Part shown: piece by piece, positions 1 through 4,538 of the stretch
How positions within the stretch are numbered: position 1 is the stretch's first letter
Layout: each line of letters begins with the position of its first letter
Assembly: GCA_030045935.1 (NCBI GenBank)
Contig: JASIEN010000592.1
Location: 1 to 6,188, forward strand
Source of the DNA: Candidatus Sulfotelmatobacter sp.
GTDB taxonomy: Bacteria; Acidobacteriota; Terriglobia; Terriglobales; Acidobacteriaceae
DNA: 6,188 nt
Reading direction: 5' to 3'
Made by a program: the position numbers and the translations under genes
Notes under the pieces: generated by a model
The model's input: only the letters and a program-made list of their open reading frames with translations
Database searches by the model: none
What the model was told of the DNA's origin: nothing

Positions 1-224
1 GAGTATTGGCCACCCATCGTAATGGGCTGGTTAGGGAAGTTTGCCCCAAAGAACGGCCCACTGTTGTCTGCGAACTGGCCCATGTCGTTTTGCACGGCGG
101 ACATCACTCCCTGGGCGCTCTTGTTGCAAGGGAATGTTTGGCTCCAAGTTTTGTTTATCTGGTTGTTTGCGGCAACAGCGGGACCTGACAAGCCTTCAGC
201 AACGTCGTAGTTGTAGTTCGTCAA
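1..224 (-). CDS. Partial hypothetical protein, 3' end beyond the left edge
   Basis: A reading frame without stops runs from a TTG at 224-222 to the window edge: 74 codons plus two bases. It begins MTNYNYDVAEGLSGP and continues with a short stretch around FPCNKSAQGVM (residues 31-41). The first codon lies 4 nt after the stop of the upstream membrane-protein gene, which fits an operon. The composition (Asn, Gln, Gly and Ala rich, with aromatics) looks like real protein, and the other minus-strand frames carry stops here. There is no clear Shine-Dalgarno before the TTG. The only other in-frame start is another TTG at 305-303, just after a TAG at 308-306, which would overlap the upstream gene by about 75 nt. 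I do not recognise the family. The Cys-Asn pair recalls the CN motif of some papain-like or NlpC/P60-like amidases, but the catalytic His would lie outside the window, so no function is assigned. Confidence 0.45.
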   Translation of the reverse strand, partial: MTNYNYDVAEGLSGPAVAANNQINKTWSQTFPCNKSAQGVMSAVQNDMGQFADNSGPFFGANFPNQPITMGGQY

Positions 225-228
225 CTTG

Positions 229-801
229 TCACGCTGTTGCGTTCGTCTCTGGGTTGCGTTGCAGGCGGTCGAACGCCCACGCAGCCAGCACGCAAACCCC
301 GCCAACTATCAACGCGAGTGGAAGTTCATGCCGTGTTGCCTCGTCCCCTCCCACGAGAATGGAAGCAGCAAAAGCCAACAATGCAATGCGGTCTACGAAG
401 TTGAGGGGGCGCTTCTTAAACGTGAAGGACAGGGCCGTAACGCAAGCAATCACAACGAGCTGTACGAGGGCAATCCAATGAGGAATCAGCACCGAGGGAT
501 TGTTGACAGCATGTCCCTGCTCCAGTTCGAGTAAAGCCCCGAGCGTGGCCGCAAGCATAATTCCGGGAAAGACTCTTTTCCAGCGATTCGCGGTCGCGGC
601 AAAAATGAAGCCCGCTATGCTCAGGAGTGCATATCCCAAGACTCGCGAAGGATGGCGTCCCTCCGAGAAATTTGCATCCGTTCCGAAGGCGTTTATGATT
701 CCCCAGATCACAAGGGCAAACCAAGCGCAGCCGAGTAGCCATCCTCCCGCACGGCGAAAGCCCGAGCTTACCTGCTCTTTAGTTGTTGCTTGCTTGCTCA
801 T
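229..801 (-). CDS. Hypothetical six-helix integral membrane protein
   Basis: This 190-residue protein has a short charged N-terminus (MSKQATTKEQ) and then about six hydrophobic segments: roughly residues 20-40, 52-70, 76-92, 106-126, 136-153 and 160-180. A basic cluster (FKKRP) lies between the fourth and fifth. There is no signal peptide or recognisable catalytic motif, so it is probably an inner-membrane protein of unknown function. The start is well supported: AGGTGA (minus strand, 810-805) lies 3 nt before the ATG, and that Shine-Dalgarno contains the TGA stop of the preceding gene, so the two are almost certainly translationally coupled. A further frame opens 4 nt after its stop. If the preceding gene is an RHS-type toxin tail, a small membrane protein here could be an immunity protein, but nothing in its sequence shows that. 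Confidence 0.75.
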   Translation of the reverse strand: MSKQATTKEQVSSGFRRAGGWLLGCAWFALVIWGIINAFGTDANFSEGRHPSRVLGYALLSIAGFIFAATANRWKRVFPGIMLAATLGALLELEQGHAVNNPSVLIPHWIALVQLVVIACVTALSFTFKKRPLNFVDRIALLAFAASILVGGDEATRHELPLALIVGGVCVLAAWAFDRLQRNPETNATA

Positions 802-804
802 CTG

Positions 805-810
805 TCACCT
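805..810 (-). promoter_or_regulatory. Ribosome binding site overlapping the upstream stop codon
   Basis: AGGTGA lies 3 nt before the ATG at 801. Its last three bases are the TGA stop of the preceding gene, so a ribosome terminating there sits on the next gene's initiation site. This fixes the start of the membrane protein and implies coupled translation. Confidence 0.7.
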
Positions 811-1395
811 TTGAATCGCGCAGTTGAACGCCTCAGCGCCAGCTAATCCCGCATCCACGGCAAATTTCTCTGCCTCGTCTAACCCGAGATTTAACCACCG
901 GCCAGCAGTTTCGAAAAAGCCCTGTGCACCGGTTGAACCGAGCGCCTGGGGAAGGCCGCCGCTTCCCGCCAAGTTCAGAGACATGATGTCCGATGTGCGT
1001 CTGCCATAGGTAAGTGCTGAGCCCGCACCATTGCCAGCGGCGTTGAGGAAATCGCCAGCACCAGGTCCCTCGAAGATTAACCCCGTTATTCCGTTGCCTG
1101 TCACAATGCTAGTCGTTTGGCTGATGTTGCTGCTGGTACCCGTCGCGACGTTTACCGTGAGTTCGGTCGCTCCGCCAATGCTGTAAGTATTTGCATTCGC
1201 AGCCATACACTGCGACCAAGTCTGACCCGGCGCGCGGATGCCGAGAGTGAAACTAAAGCCCCCGTTGTTTGCGGCCTGTCCCGCAAACATGGCGGCATCT
1301 AAAGCACCAACTATATGCCATATTTCCCCGTTCCAATTACCGCTCAGAAAATAGAACCAATCCCAGTTAGCCCCGAAGTTTACTCCGTTGCCCAT
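805..1395 (-). CDS. RHS/YD-repeat protein C-terminal tail-like hypothetical protein, possibly 5'-truncated
   Basis: The protein has 196 residues from the first available ATG. It is rich in Gly, Ala, Asn and Ser. The N-terminal part carries aromatic residues (NWDWFYFLSGNWNGEIWH). A segment at about residues 53-75 contains TWSQCMAANANTYSIGG. The C-terminal third reads LTYGRRTSDIMSLNLAGSGG and ends in a helical stretch, DAGLAGAEAFNCAIQR. From memory, this end matches the conserved tail of many acidobacterial RHS/YD-repeat and related hypothetical proteins; it was not checked by search. No RHS core or YD repeats are present. The ATG has no Shine-Dalgarno, and the frame stays open upstream to a TAA at 1530-1528, through REP-like repeat sequence. 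The gene may therefore be the 3' remnant of a longer protein cut off by repeat insertion, or a short standalone tail gene. Its stop is embedded in the ribosome binding site of the next gene. Confidence 0.6.
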   Translation of the reverse strand: MGNGVNFGANWDWFYFLSGNWNGEIWHIVGALDAAMFAGQAANNGGFSFTLGIRAPGQTWSQCMAANANTYSIGGATELTVNVATGTSSNISQTTSIVTGNGITGLIFEGPGAGDFLNAAGNGAGSALTYGRRTSDIMSLNLAGSGGLPQALGSTGAQGFFETAGRWLNLGLDEAEKFAVDAGLAGAEAFNCAIQR

Positions 1396-1444
1396 AAACG
1401 GGGCACAACTGCCAAATATCAGTCTCTCCAGCGGGTAGCATGCA

Positions 1445-1461
1445 AGGCGGGTGGCCCGCTT
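1445..1461. repeat. Short GC hairpin in the spacer between the RAYT and the RHS-tail gene
   Basis: GCGGG (1447-1451) pairs with CCCGC (1455-1459) around a TGG loop, and is extended by a G-T wobble and an A-T pair. It lies 27 bp from the left REP-like hairpin. It looks like part of the same repeat unit, not a terminator, because no T-run follows on either strand. Confidence 0.4.
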
Positions 1462-1485
1462 CTGCCGTGTGACCGATCCGGGTGC

Positions 1486-1521
1486 CCCATTTCTCGCGCG
1501 CTTTTTTGCGCGAGAAGTGGG
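1486..1521 (-). repeat. REP-like hairpin, copy A (downstream side of the RAYT)
   Basis: CCCATTTCTCGCGC (1486-1499) pairs with GCGCGAGAAGTGGG (1508-1521) across 14 positions with one T-G wobble and an 8-nt loop. Read on the minus strand, the arms, part of the loop and the trailing GCACCCG are nearly identical to the copy at 2161-2201. The two are therefore inverted copies of one element, lying 25 bp beyond the stop and 100 bp before the start of the RAYT gene. It is a REP-family repeat by structure and context; the subclass is unknown. Confidence 0.75.
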
Positions 1522-1545
1522 TGTTTGTTAGCCCCCGATTGCTCC

Positions 1546-2061
1546 TCATCCGGCCATGTTCCGAATTTTTTCCTCCCACCATCTCCAATCGTTGATTCGA
1601 ACCAATCCCTCCTCGCCGTACGCGTAAGGGCGGAAGCTGCTCCAGGGCCAGTCGTCGGGCCTTTGCACCAAACCCCGAACCACCGGATTGCGGTGCATAT
1701 ATCTCAGCTTCTCCACCTCTTTCTGCTGGCTCCAGAGGTTGAAGTGGTAAAACCGGCGCTGCCAGAACTGTCCGGAGAAGCCGGTGGCGGCGCTCCAACG
1801 TTGCGTGAACCCGAGTTTTACCGCCTGCACGACCGTCGATGGATTGCCGACCTGTGGCTCGGAAATCATCATGTGTACGTGCTCGGGCATCGCGACGTAG
1901 CCGATGACGGCGAAGCGATAGCGCTCGCGCATCAGCTCCAGCACGGTGAGCAACAGGTTTCGCGCCCGTTCCGTTTCGAGCAGCGGCCTGCGCCGATAAC
2001 AGCTCCACGTGATGAAGTGGAGGCTTCCGTTACCGTAATAGCGCTTCAAACCCCATGGCAT
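1546..2061 (-). CDS. REP-associated tyrosine transposase (RAYT, Y1_Tnp / IS200-like HUH family)
   Basis: The 171-residue single-domain nuclease has the Y1 transposase fold signatures in order: the N-terminal GLKRYYGNGSLHFITWSCY strand region (residues 4-22), the HUH metal-binding motif at His61-Val-His63 within MPEHVHMMI, then FWQRRFYHFNLW (99-110). The motif YMHRNPV follows, with Tyr121 as the expected single nucleophilic tyrosine, then WSSFRPYAYGE (140-150). Known relatives cleave single-stranded REP hairpins through a 5'-phosphotyrosine intermediate. Length and motifs are complete, so it is probably active. The ATG at 2061 gives the family's usual N-terminus (MPxGLKRYYGNG), although there is no Shine-Dalgarno. 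It stands alone between inverted REP-like hairpins, its presumed substrates. Confidence 0.93.
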   Translation of the reverse strand: MPWGLKRYYGNGSLHFITWSCYRRRPLLETERARNLLLTVLELMRERYRFAVIGYVAMPEHVHMMISEPQVGNPSTVVQAVKLGFTQRWSAATGFSGQFWQRRFYHFNLWSQQKEVEKLRYMHRNPVVRGLVQRPDDWPWSSFRPYAYGEEGLVRINDWRWWEEKIRNMAG

Positions 2062-2074
2062 GAAGCGAGCGTAG

Positions 2075-2086
2075 ATCAGCGCTGAT
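2075..2086. repeat. Perfect 12-bp palindrome upstream of the RAYT start
   Basis: ATCAGCGCTGAT is a perfect palindrome whose nearer end lies 13 bp before the RAYT start codon. It could be a dimeric repressor site or chance. There is no loop, so it is unlikely to act as an RNA hairpin. Confidence 0.3.
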
Positions 2087-2160
2087 GAGGTCTACTGTGA
2101 CGACTGAACGGGTGAGTAATTTTTTCTGGATGGAGGTTTCGAAATGGGAAAGTCAAGGTC

Positions 2161-2201
2161 CCCACTTCTCGCGCAAAGGGCGCGCGAGAAATGGGGCACC
2201 C
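2161..2201 (+). repeat. REP-like hairpin, copy B (upstream side of the RAYT)
   Basis: CCCACTTCTCGCGC (2161-2174) pairs with GCGCGAGAAATGGG (2182-2195), with one wobble position and the 7-nt loop AAAGGGC. The flank GCACCCG follows to about 2202. It is the inverted counterpart of the hairpin at 1486-1521; the arms agree and only the loop and outer flank differ. Confidence 0.75.
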
Positions 2202-2202
2202 G

Positions 2203-2423
2203 CGATGAGGGGCCCAGAAACAGCAGGTTCTTCACCCGCGCTTCGCGCGCGTTCGGAATGACATCGTTGTGGGAGGCGCTTATCGCGGCCCCTTCGACTT
2301 CGCTCAGGGCGGGCTGGGGCTATTATCTGTCGTCCCTTTCGGGACTGCTGAGGCATCGTGCGCCGTGCGGCACGCATGAATGCGTGCCCTGATACGAGGT
2401 GTTATCGGATTGGCGTCCAAAAT
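2203..2423. repeat. Mosaic of short intergenic repeats between REP copies B and C
   Basis: No gene is visible here. The stretch is assembled from short hairpin or repeat pieces: CGCGC/GCGCG with a TTC loop (2237-2249) just before a CGGAATGACA motif; the CCCTTCGACTTCGCTCAGGG-type element (2290-2309), which I recall as a dispersed repeat in many bacterial genomes; a GTCCC/GGGAC hairpin (2332-2345); and the near-perfect palindrome GGCACGCAT/ATGCGTGCC (2369-2388). Frames crossing it give low-complexity Arg/Ala/Pro-rich peptides, so it is read as noncoding. Confidence 0.55.
2369..2388. repeat. Hairpin palindrome GGCACGCAT-GA-ATGCGTGCC
   Basis: There are nine perfectly complementary positions around a GA centre (or eight with a TGAA tetraloop). 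No T-run follows on either strand, so it is better read as a unit of the repeat island than as a terminator. Confidence 0.5.
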
Positions 2424-2461
2424 CCCACGTCTCGCAAAGGACGCGAGACATGGGGCACCCG
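2424..2461 (+). repeat. REP-like hairpin, copy C (diverged, with a compensatory base-pair change)
   Basis: CCCACGTCTCGC (2424-2435) pairs with GCGAGACATGGG (2443-2454) over a 7-nt AAAGGAC loop, with one mismatch, and is followed by the same GCACCCG flank as copies A and B. Compared with copy B, the sixth pair has changed from T-A to G-C (2429 with 2449) by substitution on both arms, so pairing is kept. It has the same orientation as copy B and lies about 52 bp past the end of the sugar transporter gene. Confidence 0.7.
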
Positions 2462-2481
2462 GCGTGCGTGAGGGGGATTGT

Positions 2482-2501
2482 CGCGGGCAAGAGTGCCCGC
2501 G
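2482..2501. repeat. Stable GC hairpin just past the sugar transporter stop
   Basis: CGCGGGCA (2482-2489) pairs with TGCCCGCG (2494-2501) around AGAG: eight G-C-rich pairs, starting 12 nt beyond the transporter's stop on the minus strand. The position suggests transcript-end protection or termination, but no T-run follows in the direction of transcription, so it is not a classical intrinsic terminator. Sequences of this GCGGGCAAGAGTGCCCGC kind also occur as dispersed repeats. Confidence 0.5.
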
Positions 2502-2513
2502 CCACGCAAGCGT

Positions 2514-3884
2514 TCAGCCGCGGGCGTAGCGCTCGCTGTTGGGTTTTGATCCGCTCAGGGCGAAGAAAAGAATGTAGAGATAACAGAATGCGGGGATTAT
2601 CAGAGCATAATGCAGCCCCTGCCCCCAACTGGTCTCTCCTTGCATCATCTGTGGGTAATAGCGTTCATTTAAGAGCACAGCCACGCGACCAACAAAATAA
2701 GGGATTATCGCACCGCCGACTATCGCCATGTTCAGCAGTCCGGATGCATCGCCGGTCAGCGGACCGAGTTCGGCGATTCCCATAGTGAATATCGTGGGAA
2801 ACATGATGGAATTAAGCAGTCCGACAGAAAGAATCGACCACATCGCGATCCGGCCGCTGCCTGACACGGACACGATGACTAAAATGGCGGCCATAATGGC
2901 CGCGAATGCCAGCAGTCTGCCTGCCTTAATCTTTTGCAGCAGCGCCGAGCCGACGAATCGCCCCACCATCGCACCCGTCCAGTAGAGCGAAATGTATCGC
3001 GCGGCGTCTGCAAGCGCCGCCCGATAGCGGACCCCCGGGTCCGGAACGGTCGATGAGGAGATGAAATGGCCGATATTGTCGAGCGCAAGATAATTTGCTA
3101 TCGAGCTTCCGATCGAGACCTCGGCGCCCACATACACAAATATTCCAATCGCTCCGAAGACGAGATTGGGGTGCTTCCACATGGAGTCGGTGACCTTTTC
3201 GCCCAAGTTGTGCCCAGCCGAGGCCATGGTTGGAAGCTTAAATAGGCTGATAGCGGTCGCCAGGATAAGAAGAACCGCGGTGAAGAAAAAAACATACAAT
3301 CTAACTACTGCATCCGCCTCTTTTGAGGGAGTGTGCGCCAAGGCTCCCGCCGCGGTTCCGAGGATCAGATGCGCTCCGACCCAAGGAAAGATCGCGGTGC
3401 CCAGAGAATTGAATGCCTGGGTGAGATTCAGCCGGCTCGAGGCAGTGTCTGGAGATCCAAGGATCGCCACGTACGGATTCGCTGCGACCTGCAACACGGT
3501 TATGCCCGTCGCGAGAACGATTAAAGCGAACAGGAAAAATGGAAATGATGGAAGCTTTGCGGCTGGGTAGAAGCTCAGACAGGCCGCGGCCATAATCAAC
3601 AGGCCCACGATTATCGCCCGCTTGTAGCCGATCCAGTCGATGATCTTCGCTGCTGGAATCGAGAATATGAAATATGCGGAAAAAAATGCGGTCTGGATCA
3701 GCATGCTGGCATCCAGCTTGATGTTGAAGACATGTTGCGCATATGGGATCAGCACGTCGTTCAGTGAGGTGAGCGATCCCCACATGAAAAACAATGTGGT
3801 GACGAGCGCCAGGGCACCGGTGTACGAGGTTTGACCGCTTGCCGGGGTGGTCGGATTGAAGCGGCTCGGAGCTGCGATGGACAT
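2514..3884 (-). CDS. Sugar:H+ symporter, FHS family (FucP/GluP-like MFS transporter)
   Basis: This 456-residue inner-membrane protein has about 12 hydrophobic segments. It is recognised as a fucose/glucose/galactose symporter of the major facilitator superfamily from FFMWGSLTSLNDVLIP (residues 32-47), IGYKRAIIVGL (85-95), ITVLQVAANPYVAILG (128-143), RLNLTQAFNSLG (151-162), FVYVGAEVSIGSS in the second half, then NSIMFPTIF and SGLLNMAIVGGAIIP. Asp43 corresponds to the proton-coupling Asp46 of E. coli FucP. The Glu135 position of FucP is Gln132 here (LQVAANP), which favours the glucose/galactose branch over the fucose branch; the substrate is not certain. The start at 3884 gives a normal family N-terminus. 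The frame is open further upstream, but that part is unlike the family and would contain the putative promoter. No clear Shine-Dalgarno. It appears monocistronic, with hairpins on both sides. Confidence 0.92.
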   Translation of the reverse strand: MSIAAPSRFNPTTPASGQTSYTGALALVTTLFFMWGSLTSLNDVLIPYAQHVFNIKLDASMLIQTAFFSAYFIFSIPAAKIIDWIGYKRAIIVGLLIMAAACLSFYPAAKLPSFPFFLFALIVLATGITVLQVAANPYVAILGSPDTASSRLNLTQAFNSLGTAIFPWVGAHLILGTAAGALAHTPSKEADAVVRLYVFFFTAVLLILATAISLFKLPTMASAGHNLGEKVTDSMWKHPNLVFGAIGIFVYVGAEVSIGSSIANYLALDNIGHFISSSTVPDPGVRYRAALADAARYISLYWTGAMVGRFVGSALLQKIKAGRLLAFAAIMAAILVIVSVSGSGRIAMWSILSVGLLNSIMFPTIFTMGIAELGPLTGDASGLLNMAIVGGAIIPYFVGRVAVLLNERYYPQMMQGETSWGQGLHYALIIPAFCYLYILFFALSGSKPNSERYARG

Positions 3885-3900
3885 GCTGCGAGGTAAAAGA

Positions 3901-3921
3901 GGACGCGGCGTCAGCGCGTCC
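3901..3921. promoter_or_regulatory. Inverted repeat in the transporter leader (possible operator or 5' UTR hairpin)
   Basis: GGACGCG (3901-3907) and CGCGTCC (3915-3921) are perfectly complementary around a 7-nt spacer. On the minus strand they lie between the putative -10 box and the transporter start. The site could be an operator at the transcription start or a leader hairpin. No regulator gene is nearby to suggest which. Confidence 0.4.
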
Positions 3922-3926
3922 ACAGG

Positions 3927-3935
3927 ATCATAGCA
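3927..3935 (-). promoter_or_regulatory. Putative extended -10 promoter of the sugar transporter
   Basis: On the minus strand, TGCTATGAT matches the extended -10 form (TGn plus TATGAT, one base from TATAAT). It is 42 nt upstream of the transporter ATG. No good TTGACA-like -35 lies 16-18 nt further up, which extended -10 promoters can do without. It would place the transcription start near 3920, at the edge of the inverted repeat. Confidence 0.45.
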
Positions 3936-3947
3936 TTCGACGAAACG

Positions 3948-3972
3948 GCGTTTGCTATTCGTCGCCAAACGC
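3948..3972. promoter_or_regulatory. Inverted repeat upstream of the transporter promoter
   Basis: GCGTTTG (3948-3954) and CAAACGC (3966-3972) are perfect inverted half-sites with an 11-nt spacer, centred about 30 nt upstream of the putative -10 box. That position suits a dimeric activator site, but no binding protein can be named. Confidence 0.3.
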
Positions 3973-3989
3973 GAACGCCGCGTTGTCGT

Positions 3990-4010
3990 CCATGTGCTGG
4001 GCGCACATGG
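3990..4010 (-). terminator. Hairpin after the arginine operon (terminator-like, no U-tract)
   Basis: CCATGTGC (3990-3997) pairs perfectly with GCACATGG (4003-4010) over a 5-nt loop, beginning 12 nt past the stop of the acetyltransferase. The minus-strand sequence that follows (ACGACAACG) has no T-run. It may stabilise the 3' end or act with Rho; intrinsic termination is doubtful. Confidence 0.35.
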
Positions 4011-4022
4011 CTGCACGCACAC

Positions 4023-4538
4023 TTAGACATTAATCTGGAGCTTCACCAGCCAGTTGGTGGGTTGCGGCAGAATGGCGAAACTGGGCAACTTGCCGCGCAC
4101 CATCGCCACCTCATCGCAGTTGTGGTAGCGCGGACAGACGTGGCAGTCCTTGTAGATTTTGTCGGGAAGATCTTCGCGGCGGGCGATGGCGAATCCCTGG
4201 CGCGCAAAGAATTCAGGAGCGCGGGTAAATAAACAGATGCAGTCGACCTGGTGACGGCGTGCTTCGGCCATCAGTCCCTTCATTAACCGCGTGCCGCCGC
4301 CCCTGCCCTGCGTGTGAGGGTCGACTGTAATAGAGCGGATTTCCGCAAGGTGCGTGCCGTAAAGGTGCAGCGCGCCGCAGCCGATGATGCGGCCTTCATT
4401 TTCAAGAACGACGAAATCGCGAACGTTCTCGCAGATTTCCGCCAGCGTGCGCGGCAGCAGCGTGCCATCGCCGGAGTAGTTGGAGATGAGCTCGTGAATC
4501 GCCTGAGCATCCGGCAGAATGGCTTTACGCGTGCGCAT
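4023..4538 (-). CDS. Short GNAT N-acetyltransferase, probable N-acetylglutamate synthase (ArgA-like)
   Basis: This 171-residue GNAT protein probably transfers acetyl from acetyl-CoA to glutamate, the first step of arginine synthesis. The N-terminus (MRTRKAILPDAQAIHELISN) and GTLLPRTLAEICENVRDFVV (25-44) are typical of short ArgA-type acetyltransferases. The acetyl-CoA loop is QGRGGG (77-82), after LAEIRSITVDP (64-74). FFARQGFAIA (110-119) is the usual C-terminal GNAT motif. A Cys132-x2-Cys135-x5-Cys141 cluster (DCHVCPRYHNCDEVAM) follows; I recall it in related proteins, where its role is unclear to me. There is no amino acid kinase domain, unlike E. coli ArgA (about 440 residues). The start overlaps argH by 14 nt, with GGAGGT only 2 nt away, an unusually short spacing. 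The substrate is inferred from family and operon. Confidence 0.82.
   Translation of the reverse strand: MRTRKAILPDAQAIHELISNYSGDGTLLPRTLAEICENVRDFVVLENEGRIIGCGALHLYGTHLAEIRSITVDPHTQGRGGGTRLMKGLMAEARRHQVDCICLFTRAPEFFARQGFAIARREDLPDKIYKDCHVCPRYHNCDEVAMVRGKLPSFAILPQPTNWLVKLQINV

Larger units (their letters stand above)
1486..2195 (-). mobile_element. REPtron-like unit: RAYT gene between inverted REP-like hairpins
   Basis: A complete RAYT gene lies between two near-identical 14-bp-stem hairpins in opposite orientation (1486-1521 and 2161-2195). RAYTs are domesticated relatives of IS200/IS605 transposases, and in bacteria studied so far they bind and cut REP hairpins; flanking inverted REPs are their usual genomic signature. 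Here the hairpins are the probable substrate of the encoded enzyme, which is inference. I see no target-site duplication and no TnpB gene. The unit is probably not autonomously mobile. Confidence 0.65.

Noticed and set aside
1315..2085. Long plus-strand open frame (256 codons) opposite the RAYT gene
   Set aside because: It is the antisense shadow of the RAYT and REP hairpins; the minus frame carries all HUH transposase motifs and the plus translation is low-complexity with no recognisable domain.
2117..2127. T-run on the plus strand as an intrinsic terminator
   Set aside because: No stable stem precedes it and no plus-strand gene reads toward it.
2151..2156. TTGACT (minus strand) as a -35 box for the RAYT gene
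   Set aside because: No acceptable -10 hexamer occurs 16-18 nt downstream.
1486..2461. CRISPR array suggested by the repeated hairpins
   Set aside because: There are only three copies, in mixed orientation and irregular spacing, and they flank a RAYT; there are no uniform spacers and no cas genes.
3885..4022. N-terminal extension of the sugar transporter by 46 residues
   Set aside because: The frame is open, but the extra residues are Arg/Thr/Pro-rich and unlike the family, and the stretch contains the putative promoter and three inverted repeats; the ATG at 3884 gives a normal N-terminus.
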